Source: Balamuthia mandrillaris (taxonomy: Eukaryota > Discosea > Longamoebia > Balamuthiidae). Taken from it: a stretch of DNA of 64,000 bases. The DNA lies in assembly GCA_031835245.1 (NCBI GenBank), contig JAVKOQ010000023.1, positions 170,001-234,000 on the forward strand, given 5' to 3'. A program made the translations under genes and the position numbers. The notes under the pieces are model-generated. The model was not told the origin of the DNA. It did no database searches and saw only the letters and a program-made list of their open reading frames with translations. Shown in pieces: positions 14,275-26,400 of this stretch; positions within the stretch are counted from its first letter, which is position 1, and every line of letters starts with the position of its first letter.

Positions 14275-14516
14275 GGTGTGTTTTGAGTTTACGATGTGTG
14301 TGTGTGTGCGATGTTTTAGTTTGTCCAACCAGAAAAAAAAATTCACAGACAAAAAAATTTTTTTTTTGTTTTTTCATTTCACTTTTTTTTTTCTTTGCTT
14401 CGCGGAACCAAATGTGGTTTTTCTGTGCACTAAAACTGCACGATTGGACCACAAAAGCTTCACGTCATACAAAATTTTTGATTTCTCATTCGTTTCAGAT
14501 CAAGATCATTTCTAAG
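14275..14516. promoter_or_regulatory. Divergent promoter, NEDD8 / F-box gene
   Basis: 242 bp, AT-rich with T and A homopolymers and a GTGTGTGTGTG run near 14296. No conserved site recognised. Confidence 0.35.
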
Positions 14517-15413
14517 ATGATAGAGAGAGAGAGAGAGAGTCCACCGTTCAGGATGGCAAGCCCGGCTGCTTCCTCTTTGCCGCTGGAGCTGGTGGTCCAC
14601 ATCTTCCACTGCTTGGACCGCTACCACGATCACGTTCGGGCCTCCGCGGTCTGCCGGGACTGGCAAAGGGCCGCCAGCGATGACTCCCTCTTTCGCCGTT
14701 GGTGCTATCGGCTGCGCGCCCAAGAGCTCGAAAGCGAACGGGGCTATCGCAGCGGCTCTTCCATAGCCCAACGCCTCGAGGCTGCTCTTCAGCAACTGCG
14801 CTTCGAGCAGGAGCTCCTTTTGGAGGAGGCCTCCGGTGCCAACAAAAACAACAGCAATCCTCCTTGCTTCTCGGGTTGGCATGGAGTCTTCGCCTCCATT
14901 CGCCGCTACTGCCAGCGCTGCGAAAAGACCTTCACTCTCGAAGAGAACGCTCGTATAGCGTCCTCTGGTGCCGACCTCACACAAGCGAAGCTAACAAAAA
15001 GGGCTGGACAACAACCCTGCTGCGAATACCACCCTTGTCCTTACTACCGGGAGCACAAGATGGTGGCGTGGGATGGCGGAGGTGATTCCTGGGACGTCCG
15101 CGGGTGGATGTGTTGCCAGGCAGAGTCTCCCAAGGCCAGAGGTTGCCAACGAGGTTTGCATTCGGAGAGAAAGCATCGGGAGGCCATCGATTGGGTGACG
15201 ATTGACTGGCATGCCTTTCATCACGACCGTACTATATGCCTTGTTGAAGAGGCAGAAGAAGAAAGAAGGAGAGAAGCAGAAGAGGAAAGAGAAGGAGAAA
15301 ACGACGGAGTGGACTTGAGAACGTGTGAAGAATGTCACTTCTCGCCATGCTTGTGTGAGGACGACGATTGGGTCTTCGAAATGGATGAAAACAGTTTAAC
15401 AAAGACGTTGTGA
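14517..15413 (+). CDS. F-box protein with C-terminal Cys/His zinc-binding module
   Basis: A single open exon of 298 residues. The F-box spans about residues 20-62 (LPLELVVHIFHCLDRY, SAVCRDWQRAASDD). A second module has paired cysteines: YCQRCEKTF, then CCEYHPCPYYREHKMVAW and GWMCCQ...GCQRGLHSERKH, a pattern close to CHORD-like C-x-x-H...WxCC...GCxxgxH zinc folds. It closes with an acidic, Glu/Arg-rich helix and a CEECHFSPCLCED tail. The F-box should bind SKP1 in an SCF complex; the zinc part may bind substrate. The start could be ATG 14517, which is followed by a GA repeat read as Arg-Glu, or ATG 14553 (MASPAASSLP), which I find equally likely. Confidence 0.85.
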   Translation: MIERERESPPFRMASPAASSLPLELVVHIFHCLDRYHDHVRASAVCRDWQRAASDDSLFRRWCYRLRAQELESERGYRSGSSIAQRLEAALQQLRFEQELLLEEASGANKNNSNPPCFSGWHGVFASIRRYCQRCEKTFTLEENARIASSGADLTQAKLTKRAGQQPCCEYHPCPYYREHKMVAWDGGGDSWDVRGWMCCQAESPKARGCQRGLHSERKHREAIDWVTIDWHAFHHDRTICLVEEAEEERRREAEEEREGENDGVDLRTCEECHFSPCLCEDDDWVFEMDENSLTKTL

Positions 15414-15787
15414 ATACTACACCAAAGCACTCCATCAACATATGAGCAGAAAGAGCGGGCTTTTGCATGCCCTCTTAGCGAGCTACCTCCACCGCGCCTT
15501 GTTTCTTCTGCCCAGTGTCAGTGTCACCTCTCTCTTCCTCTCTCTCGCCTCTTGTTCCCAAAAAGAACCGGCCCCTTGAACTTGCTACCGCAAAACGTCA
15601 CAGGGACCCGCTGTGCCTTTGTTACGCCAACCCTTTCCCATGGGCGACAGCATGCCCGGCGGGGTTTGGTGGTTTTGCTGTTGGAGCCTGTCCTATAGTG
15701 GAGTGTATGTAATGCATTACACACAAACCGTGACGTCGTGACGGTAATGCCAATCGGGGAGAGAGATAAAGAACATTGAAAGAAAGA
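15414..15787. other. Intergenic region between two tandem F-box genes
   Basis: 374 bp without a convincing gene. Near its right end are a perfect 14-bp palindrome TGTAATGCATTACA (15708-15721) and, shortly after, a CRE-like GTGACGTCGTGAC, both placed as promoter elements for the F-box/SPRY gene. Confidence 0.4.
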
Positions 15788-16693
15788 ATGGAAGAGCTGC
15801 CGGTTGAGGTTTTGGGTATGATCTTTGGGTTTGTGCCCACGAAGCAGCTGTATCCGACGTGCTTCGTGCTGTCCTCCACCTGTTTGCAGGCGGTGCGGGA
15901 TGAGGCTGCATGGCGTGTCCGTTGCGAGCAGGACCTCGGCGTGGGACAGCTTCCTGAGGGCAAGTCCTCCTGGTTTTACCACTATCGAGGTTTGCTACCT
16001 AGTTCTTGTCCTTACCCTTCATCTATTATTCTTGTTCTTGTTATTCTTCCTTTTCTTTGTCTTCTGCTTGTTGTTGTTGTTGTTGTTGTTGTTGTTCTTC
16101 TTCTTCTTCTTCTTCTTCTTCTTCTTCTTCTTCTTCTTCTTCTTCTTCTTCTTCTTCTTCTTCTTCTTCTTTTCCTCTCCTGCTCTGCTCCGGTTCGGTT
16201 GACAAGTCTCCTCCTCAGACTCTCTGTTAATGTGGGACAGCTCGCAACTGAAAAAGACCGCTCAGTCCTTCTCCTGGATCCGGAACAGCAGCATCACCTT
16301 TCCCACCGCTGACTTGGTCGTCTGGCCAGACTCCTTGCAGTAAACCCCCTCTTGCTCTCTCACCTCTGTTGTATGTTGACTCCCCACAAACAACGACACA
16401 GGAAACCAGGATACTTCACCGTCCGGAGCAAACAAAGCTTCCGCTCGGGCGTGGTGGCCCTGGAGTTCATCATAGAACAGTGCAACACGTACACATGGAG
16501 CGTTGGCTTTGTGGATGATAACTTTGATGTTTGCAGGCGGCAGTTCATAGAGCCATTCCGTGATGTCTGCTACGCTTGGTGCAATAAGGCAAGGGCTTCA
16601 CACAGTGGTAGGTGAACACCTTTCTTTCTCTTTCTTGTCGTTTCTTGCCGTTTCTTGTAGTTTCTTTCTTGTCGTTTCTTTCTTGTCGTTTCT

Positions 16694-16773
<80 letters not shown>

Positions 16774-17151
16774 GTCGTTTCTTCTTTCTTTCTTTCTTTC
16801 TTGTCGTTTCTTCTTTCTTTCTTTCTTTCTTGTCGTTTCTTCTTTCTTTCTTTCTCTTCGTTCCTCTCTTTAACGTTGCTGAACCACCTAGTGACCGGCA
16901 ACTTTACCGACTTTTCTCAGCGACGCAACGTGCTGCACGGATGGAAGGCAGGGGACGTATTGGGGGCTCTGGTGGACTTTGACAAGCGGGAGATCCAATA
17001 CTTCCACAACACCCGATGGAACGAGACCGTGAAGCTTCACGCGGAGTCCAAGAGGTTGTGGGCCATGGCCAACATGTACAACCCGGGCAACGCCGTGAGG
17101 ATACGCATCAAGTCCATGAGCTCCAGACCTCCTGAGTGGGAGTTGCGTTGA
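15788..17151 (+). CDS. F-box/SPRY-domain protein
   Basis: Exons 15788-15989, 16219-16339, 16402-16607 and 16892-17151 give 262 residues. Exon 1 is the F-box (MEELPVEVLGMIFGFVPTKQ, LSSTCLQAVRDEAAWRVR). The other exons form a SPRY/B30.2-like sandwich: DSLLMWDSSQLKKTAQSF, RSGVVALEFII, YTWSVGFVDDN, LHGWKAGDVLGALVDFDKRE and IQYFHNTRWNETV. F-box/SPRY proteins such as the Fbxo45 class recruit substrates to SKP1-containing ligases through the SPRY face. Intron 1 contains GTT/CTT arrays and intron 3 is a CTTT array interrupted by TTTCTTGTCGTTTC units. It follows the preceding F-box gene in tandem; the two share no clear similarity beyond the F-box. Confidence 0.85.
16629..16858. repeat. Intronic CTTT array with TTTCTTGTCGTTTC units
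   Basis: At least six copies of a TTGTCGTTTC core are interspersed with CTTT tetramers inside intron 3 of the F-box/SPRY gene. The same unit recurs in introns of NVL, LACTB and the EEP nuclease gene, always in sense orientation. Confidence 0.85.
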
Positions 17152-17408
17152 GACCACCACCGCGCTGCTTCCTTGCAGGGCACTTGCGGGGTGAGGGAGA
17201 AAGATCCAGAAAATGGGCCAAGTCAAAAAAAAGAGTGGTTTCTTCTTTTTATGACTGTAAACAAAGAGAGAGGGAGAGAGAAGAGAGAAGAGAGAAGAGA
17301 GAAGAAGAAGAAGAAGAAGAAGAACAAGAAGAAGAAGAAGAAGAACAAGAACAAGAAGAAGAAGAACAAGAAGCTTCTTTCTCCTCACTCATGAGACTGG
17401 TCGTCTTT

Positions 17409-19847
17409 TCACATCAACAACTTTTGTTGCCAGGTCAATTCATCCTTTGATCCTTTCTTGTTGTTGTTGCTGCTGCTGCTGCCATCACCAGAAGAGGAGG
17501 CAGTGCTGTTGGCTGCGCTGTTGTTTTGGCTCCTCTTCTTCCAGTGTTGCTTTCCTCTGTTGCCTCTACCTCCTCCTCCCCTCGCTACTCCTTGAGTTGT
17601 GGCGGTGACATCCTCTTGTTCCGTTTTGGATGAAGCAGCACCATCTCCTGCGTTACTGCCATTGTGTTGTCTTCTTCGACCTCCTCCAGCTGCTCCTCCT
17701 CTATTTCCTCCCTTTCTTCCTCCACGCACCTGTTGTGAAGAAGAAGTTGATGAAGAAGTTGCTGCCGCGCTGTCTTGTTGTGATGAAGAACCAGTGTTCA
17801 TGCCCAACAAGGCTTGCTGTTGCCAGTTCAAAGCAGGTGCTCCTCCTGTGGAAGCAACTCCATCTTGCTGCTGCTGAGCAGCAGCATAAAGTGCATGAGG
17901 AGGCATAGGAGGATAACCAAAAGGCGGCATGAACATTGGTGGAGCAGGGCCACCAGGAGCACCAGCTTGAGGGTAGAACATCGGTGGCATGAAGAGATGG
18001 TGTGGGGGTTGAGGATAGCCACCAACAGGAGGAGTAGCGCCTTGTTGTTGAGCCGCAGCTGCTGCAGCTACGTAAAAGGCAGAAGGCAATTGTTGTTGTT
18101 GAGAGGCCTCAGTGGTGCCTTCTTGTGGTTGAGGAGAGGTGTTGCGTTGCTGTTTTTGCTTCTGGCCACGCTTGCCTTTGTTGCCTTCATTACGTACTCC
18201 TTTTTTTAAAAAAAAAACCGAAAGAGGTGAGCTAATAGAAAAAGAAAGGAACAAGATAGAGAAGCAGAGAGAGAGAGAGATCAAACCCGCAGCGTTGGTA
18301 CCTTGCTGACCACGTTTGCCAGCAGCTCTACCTCCAGCAGGAGCCTGGGAGGTATCAGCAGCTGGCACCGCTGCTGAAGAAGAGGGCTGTGTTTGGCCAC
18401 TTCCCTTGGGACGGTACATCTGATGTTGTTGGTGATGATGCTCAGCACCACCGCGCCCTCCTCCTCGTTTGTGGGATGGTGCGCCACTCACAGGAGCGTT
18501 TGTAGCTCCTCCTACACCTCCAGCAGCTGTGTTGCGTGTCAAGATTCTTCTTTCTATCAATGAAATCAAGAAGGGAACAAAAGAAGTTATACAATGTTGC
18601 CCTAAATTGATTCAAAAAAAAAAAACCAAACAAACAAACCTTGCTGCGAAGCAGGATGGTCGTGGTACAAGCCACCGCCGCTTTGGCGATATCCTTGTTG
18701 ATGACCATGTTGATGCCTTTGTACGTTATGACCGTGCTGTTGCTGCTGGTACGCTCCTCCTCCATGAGCATTGAGTGGGGGATGAGATGTTCTTCTCCAT
18801 GCAGTGCCTTGATGTTGCTGGCCGGTAGCGGCTGCGCCAGTAGCAGCACCTACGTTGGCGCGTCGAACGGGACCACGCGAGAGATTAACAACGCCCATTG
18901 GTGAAACATGAGCTTGACCTCTTAGCTCCGAACATCTGTTTTTTTGTTTCAAAAAAATAAGAAACAAAATGAACAAAGAAGTTCTGTTTAAAAAATACAA
19001 ACCTATGATTAAGATCGGTGCCACCCAAGAACTGTTCATCAAACACGATTTCCAGCATGTTCAACACGATGCCAACTACAGTGCCATTCAGGCCAAAAGG
19101 CACTGGACCGGTGCTCCTCAGGCTCATCACACGGTCTCCAAGAGCGGGCAACAAGGCCTCCAACGACGGAGCATCCAAGGGGGAAGGAGATAAGAAGGAA
19201 GAAGGAGGAGGATGGGCAGATGAAAGAGGTGTAGGCAGCAAGGAAGGAAGATTGGTGTTGGACTCAGGTGTGGTCGGCACTTCCTCCATCGGATGGAGCA
19301 AGAGCTGTCGATTGACAGTCAAGATGACTTTCTTTTGCTTGCGTTGCTTGGCATTGGCCACGTGTTGGTTGGCCTCCTCTTCAACTGCCTTGATCATCTC
19401 GTTGGTCATGGCCAGGGAACCGACTGGGACTAGCGTTTTAGGCTCCAGGCTGCGCAGCCATTCCTCAATTTGACGAACTTTGTCCACTGCGGTTGTTCCT
19501 TCGCTTGGGAATAGCTCCTCTGTTTAGTGAGGGAGGAGAGAGATGTGGTGAATTAGGCGATTGTTTCAAAGAATAGAGAAGCACACACCAGGAGCAAAGA
19601 CTTCGATTTCTTGTGCGTCATCTCTCTCCATGGAGTCGAATAGCTCAGGGAACTTGTCCTTGTATTCGCGCACAAGCTCTACGGCTTTTGCAGATAGCAA
19701 CCAGTAACCCCTTCCTATTTTAATTTAGGTTTTAAAAACAAGTTTATTAGCAAAAAAGACGGAATTGAAAATAAAACTGGCAATAAGAAGGAAAGACAAG
19801 CGACGGAGAGAGTGAAGAGTGAAGAGAAAGAGAAAGAGAAAGAGAGG

Positions 19848-19880
<33 letters not shown>

Positions 19881-22357
19881 GCTGACCTTGAGAAGTAGCA
19901 GTTGCCGGTTCTGTCATGATGCGTTGCGTGTAGCCCAACACCATCTGATTTTTCCTTGTGAACTTGATTCTCAGCCCAATGTTGACCTTTCTGTTCTCAT
20001 ACTGAGTGTACACGCTGGCAGTGACCTTGGACAAGACTTTGGGAGAGATATCAAGCTTCCTGCTCGCTTCGCTGAACTGATAGTATCTGTCCTGGAGCTG
20101 AACGGCGATTCTGCGTCCAAAAGTGGGCACTGGGGGAGGAACCTCCACTTCGATCTTCACTTTGACTTTCTTGGGGTTGACGCCTAGTTCTTGAATTCTT
20201 CGATCCACATCCTCTGGTCCGACTTCCTCTCTTCCTTCATTTTTCTGTTTTGTTTCTTCGTCGTCTTCTACTTCCTCTTTCTCTTCCTTATCTTCTTTTT
20301 CTTTGTCTTTGTCTTTGGTAGACTCCTTATGCGCTTTCATAATTAACTTTTTTGCAGCTGAAGGAGGTAAAACATATCCCAGAACCTTGCCAATGCCACC
20401 AAAAGCAGGTCCTCGTCCGATGTAGACACCCTCTGCGCCTATTGGAAACTCCTCTTGAATAGGCTGTCCTTTCACTTCTTGTGTCTTCGGATTGGGATTA
20501 GGATGTTCGCGAAGGATAGTCTGTAGAGGAAAGATTTCATCCTTCTGGTTCCAGACACGAATGCTGGAGCCATCGCGGAAGCTTCTCAGCCCTCTCATCA
20601 GCTTAACGTGCAGCAGTACTTTGACGTCCCCAACTTCAATTCCGCGTTTGGCGCGGTACTTGTTCTTCTGGTACTTGCTCTCCTTTTGCCATGCTTGCGC
20701 GTCCTCGTTGGAGTGGAAGACACAGCCGTGGCTCTTGGAGGCTCTGCACTTAGAGTCCGAGATACCTAGAACAAGAGCTTCGTGAAGATGAGGCCATTGC
20801 ACGTATACAACCTTGCCCAACAATTCGTTGGCCAACTGTTCCATATCGTGCGTCATGTCGTCTCCTTTATCCGTACTTTGCTCCTCCGTTGATTCTTCTT
20901 CTTCTTCTTCTTCCCCGTCGTGTTCTTCATAAGCTTCTTCTTCTTCTCGTTGGTGTTGTTGCTTCTGTTGAGGTGGGCCGGCGGATGGCAAGCGAATGAT
21001 GAGGCTTTGCTTTCTGCTGTTGCTGCCGAAAATGGAGACTCCCGCATAGACTAACGAGCCGGTGTGCTTCATCGAGTCTAGTGTAGGGAACGCCGGCGGC
21101 CCCTCCACACCAACACGAGTGGACGGCAACCAACGAAACGGAGAGACTGCCTCATCTTTCAAGACAGGCTCCTCCCAAGCTTCGCAGCGCGTCATGGAGG
21201 GTACCAAGTCCAAGAAGTAGTCCGGCATGGAGGAGGGATAAGGCTCCTGGATGTCAGGGTCAAAGCGGAAGCGATACGCCATGCCAAAAGAGTTGCGTCG
21301 CTGTTCCTCTTCCGTCAGCTTTGCCGTATCAATGCCGGCAATGGCTTCCAGCAGCTTATTTTGGTCTATAAAGGGGATCAGAGCTATGCCCTCCCATGGA
21401 TTTTTCTTGCCGTTCATGTCCACAGAAAACTCCTCCGGATAGTACTCGAGAATGGGGGACTGAGGGTTGGTCATGAGATCTTGGTAACATGGTGGGAGGG
21501 CTTGTTTGCTGGCTGGAGGAAAGACGCCCATTAGCTGTTGGAAAGGAAGGAAGGGGGTGCCCTTCTCGAATTTGAACTCATATGAGGCGAGGTTCGTTAG
21601 GTCTAAGGTGGTGTTTGAGAAGGAAAGAAACGTGAGATACAGTTGTTAGTTCTCGCTCTCTTCTCTAACGATGGACGTACCTGAACATAACGGGGCGTAA
21701 TGGTAGGGATAGAACCAAGACCAAGATACACACCCGTTGTAATAGTACTTGATGACCCACATGATGCCTTCAAGATACTTTTGACGGAGGTTCTCGTGGA
21801 ACTCGGTGTCGTCGCAGCTGACGCGGAACTTCTCTTTGTAGTACCAGTTCTTCCATGATTGTTCTTCGTCCTCATCCTCTGCCTCCTCTGCCGCCCTCGT
21901 GGCTCTAGACTTGTGAGCTTTTCGTGCAGCAGTAGATGGACTTTCCTCCAAAAGAGCAACCGGAGATTTGCTTAATGGGTGGGACTTGTGAGGAAAGCTT
22001 ATACCTGGATGGGATGCAAATAGGAAAGAATGTGGGTGACACGATACTAAAGATACAAGATAAAGGAAAACGAAACACAGGGAGGAAAGGAGGAGAGAAG
22101 GTGCAACACGTGAAGTATTAATACCATTTTCAGAGGTGTCCTCTTCCTCATCATCGTCCACTTCAAGCTCAGCAAGAGCTGCTTGCAGTTCGTCATGGTC
22201 ATCGTGATCGCTTATCTCTTCTCCTCCCCCACTATGTGGCTTTAAAGCACCAAGAGCTTTGGCCCTATTACTGAGTGCAACCATTGCATCTTCCTCAGCT
22301 TCATTGCCCTCATCAATTTCATCTGTGTCATAGTCTGCAGAAATAAGTTAACAGAAG

Positions 22358-22396
<39 letters not shown>

Positions 22397-23679
22397 TACC
22401 AGAGTCTGAACACTCGTCACCACCCAAAATGCTCTTCTCCAGCACGTCAAGATGTAACGGAGGCATCAGGCTCAGCATTTCTTTCTCGTTCTGCGCCAAA
22501 AAGGATAAAAATGTCTCGCATCGTTGCCAGTCTATCTCTCCAGCGTTGGTAATGTATCCTCCCAACGAGGGCAAGCTCTTTCGATAAATCTCAAACATCT
22601 TGTCCAGAGCGCCATCCGCAATGTCCAAGTAGGGCAAGTGCGGCAAAAAGTCGTTGCCCACAAAGAAACACATCAGCACAAAGTCATCAATGACTCGTTC
22701 GAGGTCGTAGGCAAAGGGCAGCTCCGTCGCGCGAAACTCTCTATCCAGATACTCGCGCAATAGGTTGATATAGAGCAGCTGAAACTTGGTAGGACTCTCT
22801 CCAGAGGCCGGATTGAGCTTATTGCTCCTCTTCTTGTTACGGCCAAAGGTAACTTCCTCGCGTAGCAGCGCAAAGTTAGGATCGTGCGTAACGAGAGCCA
22901 ACATGATCAAGTCTGCATCCAGTCCGTAGAGGCAATGTCTTTCGTTGGGGTTGTAGTCCGGCCTTGCCTTTTGTGAGCGGAGGTAGGACATGATCTTGTG
23001 TTCGCCCTCTCCCGGTACTTCGTGGCCAGAGAAGATCACTGTAACCTGCCTCCACGCTCGATCCTCCTTAACCTTCTTGCGAATGAAGAACTTGAGATGT
23101 GTGGAGAGTCTGGCCATGAACTTAGTGCCTGGCGTGATGACGTTGGAATCGAACCTCTCTCCATCTGACATTTTCTCTCCTTTGGCAAGGGCCTGTTCCA
23201 AGGCCTCCTGAGCGTCTTTGGCCGACTTAAACCGGCGTTGTCGTTGTTGGTTCATCTTGGCTCTCGGCGCAACGCCTTATTGATTGATTCAAAGGAGAAG
23301 GGGATGAGAAAGAGAGAATTAAAGAGAGAAAGAGTGACGAAAGCAGAGAGAAGCACAGAACCGACCGTCAATGGCCATGTAGATAAGTTTGCGAGGTTTG
23401 ATGGTATGAAACAGGCGGTCTATGTACTGAAAGATGGCTAATGTCATTTCCTTCTCTGTCAAAGGGTTTAAGACGTTGTCGTTCCAATCCGGATGCGTGC
23501 AGTTGTGAATGATGCCGTTCATGTCCAGAAAAAGATTGTCTGAGAATGGTGGTGGCGTTCACAGGCCCCAACGGAAAGGAGTGGTAAGCACCACAAGAGA
23601 AATACAAGCAAGAGGAAGAGAAAGAAAGCAAAAAAAAAAAAAGAAGAAGAGTGGGAGGAAGAAAGCAGAAGAAACGATG

Positions 23680-23718
<39 letters not shown>

Positions 23719-23811
23719 CGAACCAAAATCTGGAACAAATGGAGGCTCGATGGGCACGCTGAGCAACGGATAACGTTCTGCCAGCCATCGGTAAAACTTG
23801 GGTATTCCCAT
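17409..23811 (-). CDS. XRN1: 5'-3' exoribonuclease 1
   Basis: Eleven exons (23811-23724, 23539-23366, 23275-22400, 22334-22125, 22004-21681, 21602-19887, 19714-19589, 19519-19003, 18935-18640, 18553-18287, 18199-17409) join in frame to 1794 residues. N-terminal nuclease landmarks: MGIPKFYRWLAERYP, DMNGIIHNC, DGVAPRAKMNQQR, GEGEHKI, GLDADLIMLAL and GNDFLPHLP. XRN1 middle segments: WYYKEKF, EGIMWVIKYYYNG, SWFYPYHYAPL. The C-terminal SH3-like part is LGDRVMSLRSTGPVPFGLNG. It degrades decapped 5'-monophosphate RNA in the cytoplasm. XRN1 rather than nuclear XRN2 is indicated by the long region after the core and the SH3-like domain. The last 330 residues are Gln, Gly, His and Pro rich, disordered and possibly condensate-forming. 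ATG 23811 is chosen over an in-frame upstream ATG because the family starts MG(I/V)P. Confidence 0.93.
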
Positions 23812-24289
23812 CTTTTTTTCCTCGGTCAAATAACAATGTGGTTCTCTCTTACTTTTTGTCGAAGTGTGTCTTTACAGAAGAGAGAAAAAAAAGAGAGGGG
23901 AGAAGACAAAATAGAAATCTCCCGATGAACTTGTCCCAATCTGTTGCACTGGGCTTTGTGTGTTGTGTGTCTCAACGAGTGGAAAAAAAAACCAGCACCG
24001 CCTTTTTTCGATTAAGTTTAGAAACAGAAAAAAAAAATCAAATCAAATCAAATCAAAGAAGAAGCTTCGAAACAGAAAAAAATATTTCTCGCTCTGTTTC
24101 CTTCCTCTCTCTTTCTTTCTCCTTCTCTTCGCTGCTGCAACGTCTCGCTCTGCTGCTACTTCGTTATTTTAACAAAAACCAAACAAAAAATCTGGCGCTT
24201 GAGGGGTTGTGGTGACGCCTACGCGTCGACAACTTTTCCCATATTTGAGCTCTGATGATGTCACTTTAGAAGCGGACACTCTCAGAGAG

Positions 24290-24331
<42 letters not shown>

Positions 24332-24465
24332 AAAGAAAGCTGAAGCAAAAAGTTGGTTTCTCCTTTTGTTCACGGTAGTACAGAAAGGGTAAAGAATGAA
24401 TACAAAAGAATAAAAAGAGAGGATAAGAAATAGAGAGAGCAGAGATGTTTTTTTGTTGTGGGTTT
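23812..24465. other. Region between XRN1 start and Arp2 stop (tandem minus genes)
   Basis: XRN1 promoter and Arp2 3' region. It holds AAATC repeats (about 24030-24057), a GTCGAC at 24225 and a (GA)n run near 24297-24326, the latter on the sense-CT side for Arp2. No gene seen. Confidence 0.5.
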
Positions 24466-25629
24466 TTAGAAGCACTTCCTGAGGACGTTGACTCCCTGCT
24501 CGTCGTACTCGCTCTTGTTCATCCAGAAGGCAGGCTTGTCCTTCATGATCTCGGCCAAGACGGCACCACCCAAGAACACCATGTGCTTCCTGCGGGGAGG
24601 ATCCTCAATGCGGCACTTGAACTTCGCCATGGCGGCCTTGTTGCCCTTCAGCACACGCTCAAAGTAGAGGCGGCGAATCTCCTTCTCCAAGCGGCTGGGG
24701 AGACCGGGGTACATGGTGCTGCCTCCGGACAAGACAATGTGGTTGTAGAACTCGGCCCTGGTGTCAATGTCGGCCTTGTTGATGCAGTCAAAGACCAGCT
24801 CTCCCATGCCAGGGGTTTCAATGTCAACGAGGTTGGGGTTGAACATGCACTCGGGGGCCTCGAAGCGCTCGCGGCCTACCTTGATGACACGGCCGTCGGG
24901 CAGGGTGTACTTCTCGATGAGGACGGTGGTCTCGAGGGCGAGACGCTTTTCGAGCTCGAGGTCGTAGCCGACGTAGCAGAGCTTCTCCTTGATCTGACGG
25001 ACAGTCTCAAAGTCGGCGGTACGGTTAAAGGCGTAGCCGCGGAGGAGGAGCAGCTTGATGAGGTAGCGGGTGACGTCCCTGCCGGCCACGTTCAACCTTC
25101 TGGTCAAGTGAGGCAAGGAGAAGCCCTCATAGACGGGCACAATGTGAGTGACACCGTCTCCAGAGTCGACGACCACACCGGTCAACAAGCCCTGGGCGTA
25201 GAGGGTCAAGACGGCCTGGATGGCAATGTAGCAGCCCTGGAAGCCGTACTTTTCGAACATGGTCTGCACCATCTTCTCACGGTTGGCCTTGGGGTTCATG
25301 GGGGGCTCGGTCAAGAGGATCTTGGACTCGCGGGGGTTGATCTTGAGCTTCTCGAAGAAGGCATAGTCCCAGACGTAGCCAGCGTCCTCCCAGTTGCGGA
25401 CGATACCGTTGTCCAGGGGGTAGGTGATCTGAAGCATGCTGCGCAGCTTGGAGGCCTCGTCACCGACCATGATGTCCTTGATTTCCACATTGTCGAACTT
25501 CTCCTCGTACCTCATGATGGGCCTGCCCACCATGGAGGGGAAGATGGAGGTGGGGAAGTTGGCGCCAGCGAAGCCAGTCTTCACGAAACCGGTACCGTTA
25601 TCGCACACAATGACCTTGTTGGAGTCCAT
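24466..25629 (-). CDS. ARP2: Actin-related protein 2 (Arp2/3 complex)
   Basis: A single uninterrupted exon of 387 residues. It starts [20 protein letters not shown], and contains [71 protein letters not shown] and [19 protein letters not shown]. The [11 protein letters not shown] segment and the NPKANREK loop are Arp2-type rather than actin-type. Arp2 binds ATP and, with Arp3 and five other subunits, nucleates branched actin at the cortex. It is one of only four intronless gene models here. Codon use looks more GC-rich and biased than its neighbours, consistent with high expression. TGTCGACA lies 166 bp upstream of the start. Confidence 0.96.
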   Translation of the reverse strand: MDSNKVIVCDNGTGFVKTGFAGANFPTSIFPSMVGRPIMRYEEKFDNVEIKDIMVGDEASKLRSMLQITYPLDNGIVRNWEDAGYVWDYAFFEKLKINPRESKILLTEPPMNPKANREKMVQTMFEKYGFQGCYIAIQAVLTLYAQGLLTGVVVDSGDGVTHIVPVYEGFSLPHLTRRLNVAGRDVTRYLIKLLLLRGYAFNRTADFETVRQIKEKLCYVGYDLELEKRLALETTVLIEKYTLPDGRVIKVGRERFEAPECMFNPNLVDIETPGMGELVFDCINKADIDTRAEFYNHIVLSGGSTMYPGLPSRLEKEIRRLYFERVLKGNKAAMAKFKCRIEDPPRRKHMVFLGGAVLAEIMKDKPAFWMNKSEYDEQGVNVLRKCF

Positions 25630-25940
25630 AGTTGTTGTTTACAAAAAAAATTTCTGCTACGTGAAGAACCTTCTCTCTCTCTTTGCTACTTTTTTCGAAA
25701 ATTGAATTTTTTTTTTGTTGGCAATTTTTTTTTGTCTTTTCTTCTTGGTTGGCAACAAAAATTACGGAAAGAGGGGGCACCAATCCGATTTATTTGTCGA
25801 CACGGAGTTTCTGGATGGAGAAATTATGATTCGCTGAGAGTGGTGCAGTAATGGTGCACGTTTTGTGCGCAAAAGATGCTCGAAGGATTTGCCCAAGAGC
25901 GAAGCATCGCTAGGATCAGGGCAGCAAAGGGAGAGGAGCA
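25630..25940. promoter_or_regulatory. Arp2 upstream region
   Basis: T-rich just before the start, with an exact TGTCGACA at 25795-25802. No ORF. Confidence 0.4.
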
Positions 25941-26400
25941 GCGCCATCACCGGCTTTGCAAAGGGGTTGGCCGCCACTTTTGCAACCTCTCCTCCTCCCG
26001 CCCTTTGCCGCCTCTCCGTTCTACCACCTCCTTGACTGCCAACGCACGTCTCTCCCGCCTGAGATTGGAAGTCGAGGTGTCCCTCGCCCTCCCTGAGATC
26101 AGCTGAGGGACTTCCCTCCCGAGTTTGGCGGCCTCGTCTCACTCTTACCGCCTGCGACCGCTCTACCAACCAGCTGACGGCCTTGCCCAAGAAGTTTGGC
26201 CAGCTGTCCTCTCTCACCTATTGCAACCTTTCCGACAACCTACGTTAGACTGCCAACACCCCTCTCACAACCCGCTGACACGCTTGCCCAGAGAAGAAGA
26301 AGAGGAAAGTGACATGGAGGCAGTGCTTCCAGAGGGGGTTATGGAGCGGTTGGAGGGTTGCAATAACGATTCGATGTGCGTGGTAAGGTTTTCTTGAAGA
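25940..26400 (+). pseudogene. Decayed leucine-rich-repeat protein gene
   Basis: No single frame stays open, but LRR consensus pieces can be read by switching frame: TSLPPEIGS (about 26047-26073), LRDFPPEFGGLVSL (about 26103-26144), and NQLTALPKKFGQLSSLTYC then NLSDN (about 26169-26240). A further frame reads LPREEEEESDMEAVLPEGV (about 26285-26341). These match the 23-residue LPPEIGxLxxLxxLxLxxNxL repeats of PIRL/SHOC2-type LRR proteins. Several indels and stops separate them, so this is a relic. An antisense open frame over the same DNA is a shadow. It sits between Arp2 and the CAP gene, the only obvious gene corpse in the window. Confidence 0.7.

Noticed and set aside
24466-25629. Calling this gene actin
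   Set aside because: [29 protein letters not shown] and the divergent N-terminus are Arp2 features; actin has different words at each.
24445-25851. Open frame of 468 codons on plus, opposite Arp2
   Set aside because: It mirrors the GC-biased third positions of Arp2; its product has no recognisable motif and Arp2 is certain.
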